24,830 nt of DNA, from NCBI GenBank assembly GCA_036524155.1, contig DATDCV010000754.1:1-24830 (forward strand), given 5' to 3'. Source of the DNA: DATDCV01 sp036524155. GTDB taxonomy: Bacteria; Verrucomicrobiota; Verrucomicrobiia; Limisphaerales; UBA8199. Below, piece by piece: positions 1-8,456 of the stretch. The position numbers and the translations under genes are program-made. The notes under the pieces were generated by a model. The model was given only the letters and a program-made list of their open reading frames with translations, was not told where the DNA came from and ran no database searches. The number at the start of each line of letters is the position of its first letter. The first letter of the stretch is position 1.

Positions 1-110
1 GGCGCGGCGCCGCCGCTCGGGCGCCCGCCCTCCCGATCCGCAGGCGGCTCACCTCGCCGCGTCAGCGCCCCGCGCTCCTCGCGGCGCGCCGCGCGAGCCA
101 CGCCCCGATA
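1..110. other. Extremely GC-rich window edge
   Basis: The first ~110 bases are almost entirely G and C, far above the rest of the window, and consist of overlapping gcgc/ccgc words. All three minus-strand frames were read here and none continues the peptidase gene that enters from the right. This may be a genuine local sequence or a low-quality contig end; the sequence alone cannot decide. Confidence 0.5.
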
Positions 111-1134
111 TGACGTGGACCAGCTCGTGAAACACCGCGCCCAAGGCTTCGCCCTGCAGGTTCTCGCGAAACCATCCGCCGGCGCAGCGGACTCGCGTGC
201 CGCCCGTTGCGGCAACCCCCCTCATTCTGCCGTCGAAAATGACGCTCACCTTCTTCGGCGCCACGAAGGCGTCACTGGCCAGCATCCGGGCCAGCTTCGG
301 GTACCATTCCTTTGCCATCGGTCCGACCTTTTGATGCACCCACTCCGCCAGGTCGGGCGTGTCGGACGCGTCGAGGGTGATCTGATAACCCTCGGTTTCG
401 ATGAGTTCGGGGGGGAGCTGCTCTGCCGGCGCAACGGGCTCTGCGGCGGCTGTTTCGGGGGTGGCTGGGTCGAGGACGTCGATTTCGCTGAAGAAGGTAT
501 TGCCAAACGGGTCCTCGGCCTCGGTGCGGGAGATATCGAACAGCAGGTAGCGGAACGTGCCGAGATTCCCCGCAGTGTCGAACAGGCTCACACCATACTG
601 CCCGCCCGGGTCGCCTTCTTTGGGGCGAGTATCAACGGTTCCCAAGAGCTTCCAGCCGCATTTTTCGGGTTCAAGGGGCCGCCGCGGTTCGGGGTTAAAA
701 CCGTCGCTCTTCCCTTCCGTGCCAAAGAGGCGGTAAACCTGGGGGCCGCGCGTGCCGGGATGCCAGGAATAGGTGTTCACGTGCTTCACTTCCGTGGAAC
801 GCCCGAGATCGATCAGGATACGTCCGCCGTCGGTGCCCGCGGCGAAAAAGAAGTTGTCGGCGGGTTGATCTTCGTCTCGCGGCAGGCGGCCATCGTGGAG
901 TGCCTCCAGACCGCCGGCGTTGGCGTCCTTTTTCCCGTCCACCAGTTTGAACTCGGCGGTGGTGGCGAGATCACGGCTCGAAGGAGGCGGGACCTCCTTG
1001 AACCTGAACCGGGGGCTGGTCTCATCGTTGCGCTTGTGCTCGGATATGGCCTTCACCTCTGCGCTGCCGCTGGGGCAGCAGGTGAGGGAAGCCGAGAGAA
1101 CAATGATCGCGGCGAGACCGTATTTCATGCCCAT
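49..1134 (-). CDS. Secreted basic-secretory-protein-type metallopeptidase, C-terminally truncated
   Basis: Begins with a hydrophobic export signal (about residues 4-20) containing two cysteines, so it could be a lipoprotein. Residues ~90-225 resemble a discoidin-like carbohydrate- or surface-binding module, with ILIDLG early and a typical YLLFDIS strand late. Residues ~255-341 match the basic secretory protein peptidase family (PF04450), ending in AVFHELVHV, which supplies HEXXH zinc ligands. Family members continue for about 100 residues after this motif, with a conserved WLVEGIADY-like segment. Here only 20 Arg/Gly/Ala-rich residues follow before a stop, so the active site is probably incomplete: a frameshift, decay, or bad sequence at the window edge. 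An upstream TTG is possible, but ATG at 1134 (or 1128) is more likely. It lies 41 bp downstream of the GH43 gene on the same strand and probably shares its transcript. Confident in family, unsure of integrity. Confidence 0.7.
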   Translation of the reverse strand: MGMKYGLAAIIVLSASLTCCPSGSAEVKAISEHKRNDETSPRFRFKEVPPPSSRDLATTAEFKLVDGKKDANAGGLEALHDGRLPRDEDQPADNFFFAAGTDGGRILIDLGRSTEVKHVNTYSWHPGTRGPQVYRLFGTEGKSDGFNPEPRRPLEPEKCGWKLLGTVDTRPKEGDPGGQYGVSLFDTAGNLGTFRYLLFDISRTEAEDPFGNTFFSEIDVLDPATPETAAAEPVAPAEQLPPELIETEGYQITLDASDTPDLAEWVHQKVGPMAKEWYPKLARMLASDAFVAPKKVSVIFDGRMRGVAATGGTRVRCAGGWFRENLQGEALGAVFHELVHVISGRGSRGAPRGARGADAAR

Positions 1135-1175
1135 CAATCTAACGGTCGTCGGTCAAGGATGGAAAGAAGGAACCG

Positions 1176-2168
1176 CTATTGCCTGATCAACGCCTCGCCG
1201 GTTTCGATATCCAGCGTCCATTCCTTCGGTTCCGGCAGCCAGAGTTTCCCGCCGCCAATTTCCAGCGGCATCCAGAGGTAGCGCGAGTCCCATTGCGTTC
1301 GCGGTTTCCAAATATCACCCATGAAGATGACGGTTGTGGTTTTGGTCCCTGCAACCTTCAACATCATGGTGGATTGCGAGCCATAGGTTTTCGTCCCGGG
1401 TGGGGCAATATCTTTGAACTCCGACCAGGGTCCCTCCAGTTTAGTCGCCGTCGCGTACTTGTTCGGGTTGGGATCCCAGCCTGTAAGGGCGGAGCCGATT
1501 GCATAATACAGCCCCCGGTAATGTACCAGGGCGCCCCCTTCCATGTGGGCCGCGATGAGGCAGACTTCCTTTTCCACGTTCAGATAGTCGTCTGAGAGCC
1601 TCGCGATCCTGAAGCCGAAGGGACGGTCTTCAAAGATCAGGTAGGCGGTGCCGTCATCATCGACGAACTGGCCGATATCGCGGCTTTCATGCCCGAGCGG
1701 GCGGAAACTCTTCAAATATTTGTAGTCTCCATCGACCGTAGCGCAGGTGGCGACGCCCACGCGCGCCAACTGGTAGTTGAGATCAATATGCATGTACATC
1801 ACGAAGGTGCTGGTTTTCGGGTTGTAGAAGACTTTCGGCCGCTCGAGGACCCAGCGGCGGCCAAAGTTCTCCGGGTCGGCGAGTTTGATGACCTGGTTAC
1901 GAAAGGTCCACTGGGCCAGGTTGGTTGAGGAATAACAACTGACGTAACGTTTTGTGCGGTCCAACCCCTGGGCGCGGTCCTCGCCAAACCAATAGTAGGT
2001 GCGGCCCAGCTTGAGGATGCCGCCGCCGTGTGCCTGGATATGCTGGCCGCGGTCGTCCAGCCAGACCTCTCCCGGCTTAAAGGTCTGCGGCGCAGCGGGC
2101 GCGCGCAGAACGACCAACAAGCCCGCCGTCAGCATGACAACCTGGACCCATGCTCTGCATCGATTCAT
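1176..2168 (-). CDS. Glycoside hydrolase family 43-type secreted enzyme (galactosidase-like)
   Basis: A signal peptide (residues ~1-26, hydrophobic VVMLTAGLLVVL) precedes a five-bladed beta-propeller-like domain of about 300 residues, the usual length for a single-domain GH43. Visible signatures are QAHGGGIL (residues 45-52), LERPKVFYN with a candidate acid Glu at 109, RDIGQFVDDDG (163-173), and MEGGALVHYRGLYY with Glu 210, followed by SALTGWDPNPN. The ERPK and LTGW motifs resemble the exo-beta-1,3-galactanase subgroup of GH43, so a role in trimming galactose side chains of plant or algal polysaccharides is plausible; the substrate is inferred, not shown. I chose the ATG at 2168 rather than 2207 because the signal peptide begins there; no strong ribosome binding site is seen at either. 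It lies between the methyltransferase-like gene and the peptidase gene, all on the same strand. Confidence 0.85.
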   Translation of the reverse strand: MNRCRAWVQVVMLTAGLLVVLRAPAAPQTFKPGEVWLDDRGQHIQAHGGGILKLGRTYYWFGEDRAQGLDRTKRYVSCYSSTNLAQWTFRNQVIKLADPENFGRRWVLERPKVFYNPKTSTFVMYMHIDLNYQLARVGVATCATVDGDYKYLKSFRPLGHESRDIGQFVDDDGTAYLIFEDRPFGFRIARLSDDYLNVEKEVCLIAAHMEGGALVHYRGLYYAIGSALTGWDPNPNKYATATKLEGPWSEFKDIAPPGTKTYGSQSTMMLKVAGTKTTTVIFMGDIWKPRTQWDSRYLWMPLEIGGGKLWLPEPKEWTLDIETGEALIRQ

Positions 2169-2234
2169 GGGTCGATGATAATCACACCTGCTTTGTTGCC
2201 CATGCATTTTTGCCGCCCTGAACCCAGCCGTCGA

Positions 2235-2337
2235 CGCGCGCGACTTCGGTTCGCAGCAACATACGAACGACCGAGGCGGTCGGAGCGCCAGGGATCTCTG
2301 TTCACGGACGTTGCTGCGGACTGAAGTCCGCGCGCCG
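2235..2337. repeat. Long imperfect palindrome (REP/MITE-like element)
   Basis: Two inverted arms, about 2235-2268 and 2301-2336, share CGCGCG, GACTTC, CGCAGCAAC and a CG(T)GAAC end. Between them lies a small perfect hairpin, gaccg-agg-cggtc (2269-2281). The right arm supplies the last codons and stop of the methyltransferase-like gene. It may act as a transcription end or mRNA-stabilising hairpin between two co-oriented genes, or be a small non-autonomous mobile repeat. Confidence 0.6.
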
Positions 2338-3141
2338 GGACGAAACGGAAACAGGCGGCTCAGGGAGAAGCTTGTTTCGGAACACGATGATATGCTGCCA
2401 GGGCAGATTTCGCCTGGTTTCGACCCAATCCAGCGGCAAGGCGGCCATCTCCTTCCTGACCTGCGCTTCGGTCATTTTGTGAAGTGGCTTAATCGGCACG
2501 CGCACGTCTTCCGCCCGGAATTCGACGAACACAACACGACCCGCCGGCCGCAGAGCCGCGCAAATGTTCCGCATCATCTCATAGGGAAAATCGAACTCAT
2601 GATAGACATCGACCATCAGCACCAGATCCACCGACCGGGCGGGGAGGTTGGGATTAGTAGCGGTGCCGCGGATGGGTGTGATGTTGGTGAGGCCCAGCCT
2701 GGCTGCGCTTTTGGTGAGCAACATCAGCATCTCCGGCTGAATGTCAACCGCAAGGATGCTGCCGGTTGGGCCCACCTGCTTTGCCAGGCGACGGCTGAAG
2801 TAACCGGTTCCGGCGCCAATATCCGCGACGACCTGGCCGGGGCTGATCCCCAGTTCGCGGACGAGTTGATCGCTGTGCTCCTGTTGTTCCCTTTCGGGAC
2901 GTTCCAGCCAATCGGCGGCCTGGTGGCCCATCACTGTGGCAATTTCCCGGCCCAGGTAAAACTTCCCGATGCCGTCCGGATCGTGCGGTTGCCGAAACTG
3001 ATAGCGGTTGGTGCCGGCGCCGGCGCGGACTAACGGATCGGTTTCATGCGGCTGACCGCAGGCGTGCCAGCCGGCCAGCAGCGACAAAAGCACAGCCCCA
3101 CAACCAACCCGGACCAAGCCGGTCTTCTTCGGCGTACGCAC
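2302..3141 (-). CDS. Class I SAM-dependent methyltransferase with an N-terminal signal peptide
   Basis: Residues ~100-230 form a Rossmann-like methyltransferase core: motif I VADIGAGTGYF (residues 105-115), the acidic end of strand 2 at Asp 123 (AVDIQPEM), and VDLVLMVDVYHEF as motif IV. The preceding GREIATVMGHQAADWLERP segment is typical of a family common in Planctomycetes and Verrucomicrobia. Unusually, the protein starts with a positively charged, hydrophobic, export-like segment (residues ~1-29, ending HACGQ), although SAM is a cytoplasmic cofactor; a Cys at this site would also fit lipidation. The substrate is unknown. The last ~12 residues (SRRADFSPQQRP) are encoded by the palindromic repeat that overlaps the 3' end, so the original C-terminus was probably a little shorter. 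It is transcribed towards the GH43 gene and divergently from the DUF1846 gene. Confidence 0.8.
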   Translation of the reverse strand: MRTPKKTGLVRVGCGAVLLSLLAGWHACGQPHETDPLVRAGAGTNRYQFRQPHDPDGIGKFYLGREIATVMGHQAADWLERPEREQQEHSDQLVRELGISPGQVVADIGAGTGYFSRRLAKQVGPTGSILAVDIQPEMLMLLTKSAARLGLTNITPIRGTATNPNLPARSVDLVLMVDVYHEFDFPYEMMRNICAALRPAGRVVFVEFRAEDVRVPIKPLHKMTEAQVRKEMAALPLDWVETRRNLPWQHIIVFRNKLLPEPPVSVSSRRADFSPQQRP

Positions 3142-3269
3142 GACTTACCATCCGGCGAGACGCTCTGCGGCGCAAGCAGCCCGTTGCTCTTTGCTCGATT
3201 GCATTCGCCGCTTTCCAAGCGCAGGTCCACGCCCTACGATGCCGCGAACACGGGACCACTACTCAACCT
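3142..3269. promoter_or_regulatory. Divergent intergenic region
   Basis: The 128 bp between the divergent methyltransferase-like and DUF1846 genes must hold promoters for both. I see no convincing -35/-10 pair, operator palindrome or strong ribosome binding site. Confidence 0.35.
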
Positions 3270-4787
3270 ATGCCCGCCCAACGCGGATTTGACAACGAGC
3301 GCTACCTGGAACAACAAAGCGCGGCCATCCTGGAACGCATTAAGGGCTTCAACAGCCGACTCTACCTCGAGTTCGGCGGCAAACTGCTGTTCGACTTTCA
3401 CGCGTCGCGCGTGCTGCCGGGCTTCAAGCCCGACGTGAAGATGCAGCTTCTGCACCGGCTGAAAGACCAGTCGGAAGTCGTGCTTTGTATTTTTGCGGGC
3501 GATATCGAGAAGAAAAAGATGCGGGCGGACTTTGGCATCACGTACGACACCGACGCATTGAAAACCATGGATGAGCTTGGCGAACGGGGCGTCACCGTCC
3601 GCGCGGTCGTGATCACGCGTTTCGACAATCAGCCGGCGGCGGTGGCATTCAAAAACAAGCTCGAACGGCGCGGCATTCGGGTGTACACGCATCGCGCGAC
3701 CAAAGGCTACCCGACCGACCTGGATACGATTGTGAGCGAGGAAGGTTATGGCGCCAACCCGTGCATTGAGACCGAGCGTCCGATCGTCGTCATCACCGGT
3801 CCCGGGCCGGGTAGCGGGAAACTGGCGACGTGCCTTTCGCAACTGTACCACGAGCACAAGCGCGGGCGGAAAGCCAACTACGCCAAATTTGAGACCTTCC
3901 CCATCTGGAACCTGCCATTGAAACATGAGGTGAACGTGGCGTATCAGGCGGCGACCGCTGAACTCAAGGACGTCAACCTGATCGACCACTTTCACCTCGA
4001 GGCCTACGGCCAGCCGGCGGTGAATTATAACCGGGACATCGAGGCGTTTCCATTGCTGCGCCGCATCATCGAGCGCATCACCGGGGAACCTTCCTTCTAC
4101 AAATCCCCAACGGACATGGGAGTAAACCGGGCGGGGTTCGGCATCGTGGCCGACGCGGCGTGCCGGGCGGCGGCGCGCCAGGAGATCATTCGCCGTTATT
4201 TCAATTATGCTTGCGAGTACGCGATGGGGCTGGTGGAGCGGGAGGCCGTCGAGCGCGTCGAGTTGCTCATGCGCGACCTCGGTCTGAGCGCCGCCGACCG
4301 CGCCGTGGTGCGGCCTGCCCAGGCTGCGGCCCGGGAGGGCCAGGCGCGCGGCAAAGGCAGCAACGGGTTCTTTTGCGGCGCGGCGCTCGAGTTGGCCGAC
4401 GGCCGAATCGTTACCGGCACCAACTCACCCCTCCTGCACGCGGCCTCGAGCCTCGTGCTTAACGCGGTCAAAACGCTGGCGAACATCCCTGATAATATTC
4501 ACCTGCTCCCAACCAACGTGACCCGGTCGCTGAGCCACTTCAAAACCGACGTGCTCCGCGGAAAAGTGACCAGCCTGGATGTCGAAGAAACGCTGATAGC
4601 GCTGAGCATCAGCGCCATCATGAATCCGGCCGCGGAAACCGCGATCGAGCGGCTCAAGGAGCTTAACGGCTGTGACGTCCACCTGACGCATATCCCTTCG
4701 CCCGGGGACGCCGCGGGCCTGCGCAAACTCGGGCTCAACGTCACCAGCCAGCCGGAGTTCGCCTCCAAATACCTGTTCGTGAGCTGA
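3270..4787 (+). CDS. DUF1846 family protein
   Basis: 505 residues, the usual full length of the DUF1846 family (PF08903). Characteristic segments: GFDNERYLEQQSAAI at the N-terminus, LYLEFGGKLLFDFHASRVLPGF (residues ~31-52), IVVITGPGPGSGK (172-184), which looks like a nucleotide- or phosphate-binding loop, and SPTDMGVNRAGFGI in the middle. Members are soluble cytoplasmic proteins with solved structures but no firmly established reaction; I do not assign one. No signal peptide or membrane segment is seen. The start at 3270 puts the N-terminus where the family begins, though no clear ribosome binding site precedes it. Its 3' end lies 13 bp from the end of the convergent gene 4801-5919. Confidence 0.88.
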   Translation: MPAQRGFDNERYLEQQSAAILERIKGFNSRLYLEFGGKLLFDFHASRVLPGFKPDVKMQLLHRLKDQSEVVLCIFAGDIEKKKMRADFGITYDTDALKTMDELGERGVTVRAVVITRFDNQPAAVAFKNKLERRGIRVYTHRATKGYPTDLDTIVSEEGYGANPCIETERPIVVITGPGPGSGKLATCLSQLYHEHKRGRKANYAKFETFPIWNLPLKHEVNVAYQAATAELKDVNLIDHFHLEAYGQPAVNYNRDIEAFPLLRRIIERITGEPSFYKSPTDMGVNRAGFGIVADAACRAAARQEIIRRYFNYACEYAMGLVEREAVERVELLMRDLGLSAADRAVVRPAQAAAREGQARGKGSNGFFCGAALELADGRIVTGTNSPLLHAASSLVLNAVKTLANIPDNIHLLPTNVTRSLSHFKTDVLRGKVTSLDVEETLIALSISAIMNPAAETAIERLKELNGCDVHLTHIPSPGDAAGLRKLGLNVTSQPEFASKYLFVS

Positions 4788-4800
4788 GGCGACCCTAACG

Positions 4801-5919
4801 CTATTGCGCTATCACGCGCCAGAACTTCGGTCCCGCCGGCAATGCCAAGGTAACGGTTTGGGGGTCGCTCGAGAGCGTCACGGACTCCACCGGCTGCCAG
4901 TTCGGCGACGAAAGGGACGTGGTCTCCTGGATCGCGTGGACGTGACCGACATCGCCGGCAATGGTCAGTTGCACGCCTGACGAATCTCTCGCCACGCTCA
5001 ATCGTGGCGCGCGCGGCTGTACCACCTGCGCGTCATCGCTGAAATCAGGGATTCCATCGTGGTCCGTGTCGTTCAGGTCCGTAATAGAGAGGACCCAGTT
5101 GGCATAAGCCTCATACGTAAAGTCGAGGCCGTCGCTGAACTCAATGAGCCCGACGTAATTGCTGGGCCAGTTGACGTCCCGGGAAAACCAATGAGTGGTG
5201 AAGGTATTTGTATAGGTCGGGGGTCCGGTCCAGGCGCCGGGTTGGTTGGTTAGATTGTTGTAGGGGTCGGCGGCGCTTTTTGCAAACGAGAGGGGACCCG
5301 AGATCGTCTTGGTCGGGTCGCCCGTTTTGGTCAGGTTGATGGTCCCCGAAACCACCGAGGCTCCAGGCGTGTACGTGAGCGTTCCCGTATATTCGAGCAA
5401 TTCGAACGGAGCGTTGAAGGTGCCCCAGTAAGGGTCCTCACTCTGTATGATGCAGGTGCCGTTTTTTGAGCCCGCGGCACGAACCCAGGTGAGATTCGGG
5501 TAAATGGTGCCGTAGCCAATGATGCTCATCATGCCATACCTGGGAAAGTTCACTGCCTTTGAAACCTCGAAGGGATCGGGGTAGCGGTTGCCGTCGAGGT
5601 CATCCATCGGTGGCAGGCCCATGCCGATGCTGCCGCCAAAGGTTGTACTCGTCCCGACATCATACAGAAGTATGCCGGTGAGGTAGCTGTCGCCACCCGG
5701 CACCGGGGGCTCGTAGACCGGAGTCGGCGGCCCCAATTCGCCCAGGCCGAAGTCGCGGAGGCTGGTGCTGGTGAGCTCCAACCGATCACCATACTGGTCG
5801 GTCGATTGGCTGAACTTGAGCGAGAGGCAGTACAAGCGGACCTGGGCCGTGCCGGCGCGGCCCGTGATGGGTGACAAAAATAAGGAGACAAATAGGACGA
5901 ACAAGGTTGTTAGTTTCAT
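4801..5919 (-). CDS. Secreted protein of unknown function with a calcium-binding linker
   Basis: A clear signal peptide (residues 1-22, LFVLFVSLFLSPITGRAG) leads into ~260 residues of beta-rich sequence, full of Tyr, Thr and Gly, that I do not recognise. At ~284-296, DTDHDGIPDFSDD matches a thrombospondin type 3-like Asp-rich calcium-binding repeat. The C-terminal ~75 residues (from RAPRLSVARD to FWRVIAQ) form a small beta domain common at the ends of secreted Verrucomicrobia proteins, where the pattern around TSLSSPNWQPV and the final FWRV are typical. It is probably exported and surface-attached or released. It converges with the DUF1846 gene and appears to stand alone. Function unknown. 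Confidence 0.75.
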   Translation of the reverse strand: MKLTTLFVLFVSLFLSPITGRAGTAQVRLYCLSLKFSQSTDQYGDRLELTSTSLRDFGLGELGPPTPVYEPPVPGGDSYLTGILLYDVGTSTTFGGSIGMGLPPMDDLDGNRYPDPFEVSKAVNFPRYGMMSIIGYGTIYPNLTWVRAAGSKNGTCIIQSEDPYWGTFNAPFELLEYTGTLTYTPGASVVSGTINLTKTGDPTKTISGPLSFAKSAADPYNNLTNQPGAWTGPPTYTNTFTTHWFSRDVNWPSNYVGLIEFSDGLDFTYEAYANWVLSITDLNDTDHDGIPDFSDDAQVVQPRAPRLSVARDSSGVQLTIAGDVGHVHAIQETTSLSSPNWQPVESVTLSSDPQTVTLALPAGPKFWRVIAQ

Positions 5920-6058
5920 AGACTGAGCCCGTTATTCGCCGCGCACGGTGGCGGGGCGTTCAGGGGATGTCAAGCGGATTCGTCAAGCCAAATGCAGATG
6001 CCGCGACCTCGTTCACGACTAGTGACAATGTCCCTGCAATGAAGCGCTCTTTCCGGTC

Positions 6059-6151
6059 GCAGGCGCCGACCTGAGGCGAAACGCTGGCGGCCTCGGTTTC
6101 TATCGCCAGCCAAGGAGCGCTTCCAGGTCGGAGCGCCGACTTGTAGTCGGC
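6059..6151. repeat. Dispersed palindromic repeat with a perfect terminal hairpin
   Basis: GGCGCCGACCTG near 6059 pairs imperfectly with CAGGTCGGAGCGCC (6124-6137). Immediately to the right is a perfect hairpin, gccgact-tgt-agtcggc (6135-6151). The motif ggtcggagcgcc also occurs in the palindrome near 2278, so both belong to one repeat family. It lies 16 bp past the stop of the VIT/VWA gene and could end its transcript, but no T-run follows in that direction. Confidence 0.55.
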
Positions 6152-6166
6152 TTAAGCCATTGAGGT

Positions 6167-8452
6167 CTATGATTTTTTCGCCGGCAATCCATCGACGAAT
6201 TTCTTCAAAAGCTCGTGAATCTGGTCGCGGAGCTCGTCAATTTCGCGCTGCGTTCGTGCGGCGCCGCTACGCTCGGTTCGAGCGACCCGGGCCTTGATTT
6301 CCTCAAGTAACCGGCTTACGGCCTCAACTCTCTGGCGTCGGTCAGCTCCCGAAACTTCGGCAAGCCAGTCGAAGATCACCTTTACCAAACGCCGCCACTC
6401 ACTCACGCCGGCTTGATGGCAGATTTCCGACAACTCGCGCTTGAGGTCCAATTCGTCGGGAGCGATTGCCTCGCCCGAAACGATCTTCTCGCACAAAGTT
6501 GGCATCGCCAGGCTCGCGTCAACCTGGAGGAACTCCCTGAACAGGCCGGCGTCCTGGCCGCGTGGAAAAGCGCGGCTGAATGAGGCCAGGGACCGAGGCG
6601 CCGACGGTGCCATGCTACGAAGAGACCCGATTTGGTAATCGGCCGCACCGGCAGGCTCCAGACTTGGCTGCACCAAATCCTGAGTGGCAATGGGTACTTT
6701 TTCCGACTCATCCCACGCGATGAAAGCCGTCAATGGACACACCAGGTTGCTCTCCACCGAGAGAGCGACTGCCGCGCCGTCCTTGCCTTCGGCCATCAGC
6801 CGCCGCATGCGCGCGCGGCTCCAGTGCAGATAGGCCGCACCCGTGGCCGCGGTCTGGGTTTCAAACCGGATCGTCACGGGCTCCGCCGCCCCCGTCCGGG
6901 CGGTAAGTTCCAGCGCGGGTGAACGAGCCGATGACCGGGCACTGAGGTAATGGATCTGCCCGGCGTAGAGATTGGGAATCGCCGCTTCCGCCAGCTCCCA
7001 ACCTTCCGGGACCTTCAGGTCTAACAGCACCGGTTGGCCGAGGGTTTTGCCCAGGGAAGTCACCGCCCGTTCGATATCGTCGCTGGGATGCAGCGAATGA
7101 AACGTCCCGCCTTGCTGGTGGCTCAAGGCCAGCAGCAGCGAATCGTTGAGCGCGACATCGATGCCGAAGCAATGCACGGGAAAATCTCGCGACTCTTTCA
7201 TCAGCTCGAGAATCGCGGATTCATTCCCGATCTGCGCGTCGGTTATCAGGATGAGGTTCTTGCAGCGGTCCCGCGAGTATTTCGCGGCCTCATCCAGAAC
7301 GTGCCTTAATGCCGGCGCCAGCTCTGTTCCGCCCGCCGTGCCCAGTTGTTTCACCCGCTGAAACTGGCCGTCCTCAAGCAGGTCCCGCACACTCAAGGGC
7401 CGTTCGGCGAAATCCTGACAAGAGCTCTCGAAGAACGTCACCATTGCCCGGTCGTCGGGCCCCAGCACTCCCATGCAGCTCTGCAGCGCCTCGGCGGCTT
7501 TGTTCCATTTCTCGCCCCGCATGCTTCCCGAGCGGTCGACGAGAAAATAGAAATCCACCGGCGCGCGTTCGGCCGGCGCATCCTCCGGCGCCCGAATCTC
7601 CAACAACGCATAGGTTTCGTTGCCTTTCGCCTGAATCCAGGCCCGGGATGCCACCGCCTTGACATTTCGCTCGCTCCACCGCAGGACAAAATCGCGGTCC
7701 GGGACATCACCTTTGTCGGAGAGACTCACCCGCAGGTCTTCGCCTGCTTTCTGAACGACGATCGGGTGGCTCGGGGACGCCAGCGCCTGTTCGTTCACGA
7801 ATCGGCCGTCGAGCGTGCCGCGCACATCGATATAGGCCGCATCGGGATGTTCGGCGTCGATCCTGACCGGCGTGATCCGCGACGCGTCCGGAACCTGGTC
7901 CGAGTCATCAACGACTCCTTTGCCCTTGTTCGAGCGCAGCAGGGGCCGGCCCGGAATGTAACGAATGCCCGGGCACAACGGGATCTCGAGCGACGGCTGC
8001 CCGGCCAGCGATCGGATGGTCTGAAAATACTTCACCTGGATGATCACCAGGTCGCCGGGTTGCACGTTGCCCAGGCTCAGCGTGAACAAATTCTCCCGCT
8101 CGGCCTCGACCAGCGCCGTCCTGAAGCCGGCCGCCTGCTTCTCCGCCGCGATCTTCCGCGCCTCCTCCCGCTCGCGCACCTGGGCGCGAATCGTCCGGCC
8201 ATTGATATCCGCTTCGCAAGAGTAGACCGACGCATCGGCCGGCAACGGGAACAGATACTCGCAATTGAGCGGCTTTTCATTTTCCTGGCGAAATATCTGC
8301 GTCATGGACACCTCGACCAGGCTGGCGAGGACCGAGAAATCACATTCGACGCCTTTCAATGGCAGGACGACCCGTTTCGACTCAATGATAGCGAACAGAC
8401 CGAAAGGCTTCGGCGCAGACTGCGGCATGACTGGGATGCGCGAGGTTTTCAT
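6167..8452 (-). CDS. VIT and von Willebrand factor A domain protein
   Basis: Residues ~25-155 form a VIT (vault protein inter-alpha-trypsin) domain, recognisable from the LVEVSMTQIFRQENEKPL segment, YLFPLPADASV and NLFTLSLGNVQPGD. Residues ~300-470 form a VWA domain with an apparently intact metal-ion-dependent adhesion site: DRSGS (306-310), Thr 376 in GTAGGTEL, and Asp 405 in LITDAQIG. The last ~100 residues are charged and helical (LLEEIKARVARTE, IHELLKKFVDG), likely a coiled coil. Unlike many VIT/VWA proteins there is no signal peptide or membrane anchor, so it is probably cytoplasmic. Known VIT/VWA proteins mediate metal-dependent protein binding; the ligand here is unknown. Its ATG lies 4 bp after the MerR-type gene's stop, and an AGGAA ribosome binding site sits at the end of that gene, implying translational coupling. 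Confidence 0.88.
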   Translation of the reverse strand: MKTSRIPVMPQSAPKPFGLFAIIESKRVVLPLKGVECDFSVLASLVEVSMTQIFRQENEKPLNCEYLFPLPADASVYSCEADINGRTIRAQVREREEARKIAAEKQAAGFRTALVEAERENLFTLSLGNVQPGDLVIIQVKYFQTIRSLAGQPSLEIPLCPGIRYIPGRPLLRSNKGKGVVDDSDQVPDASRITPVRIDAEHPDAAYIDVRGTLDGRFVNEQALASPSHPIVVQKAGEDLRVSLSDKGDVPDRDFVLRWSERNVKAVASRAWIQAKGNETYALLEIRAPEDAPAERAPVDFYFLVDRSGSMRGEKWNKAAEALQSCMGVLGPDDRAMVTFFESSCQDFAERPLSVRDLLEDGQFQRVKQLGTAGGTELAPALRHVLDEAAKYSRDRCKNLILITDAQIGNESAILELMKESRDFPVHCFGIDVALNDSLLLALSHQQGGTFHSLHPSDDIERAVTSLGKTLGQPVLLDLKVPEGWELAEAAIPNLYAGQIHYLSARSSARSPALELTARTGAAEPVTIRFETQTAATGAAYLHWSRARMRRLMAEGKDGAAVALSVESNLVCPLTAFIAWDESEKVPIATQDLVQPSLEPAGAADYQIGSLRSMAPSAPRSLASFSRAFPRGQDAGLFREFLQVDASLAMPTLCEKIVSGEAIAPDELDLKRELSEICHQAGVSEWRRLVKVIFDWLAEVSGADRRQRVEAVSRLLEEIKARVARTERSGAARTQREIDELRDQIHELLKKFVDGLPAKKS

Positions 8453-8456
8453 ATAT

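Noticed and set aside
115..1281. Long plus-strand open frame opposite the peptidase gene
   Set aside because: A GC-rich antisense shadow; its translation has no domain, whereas the minus strand has a signal peptide and an HEXXH motif.
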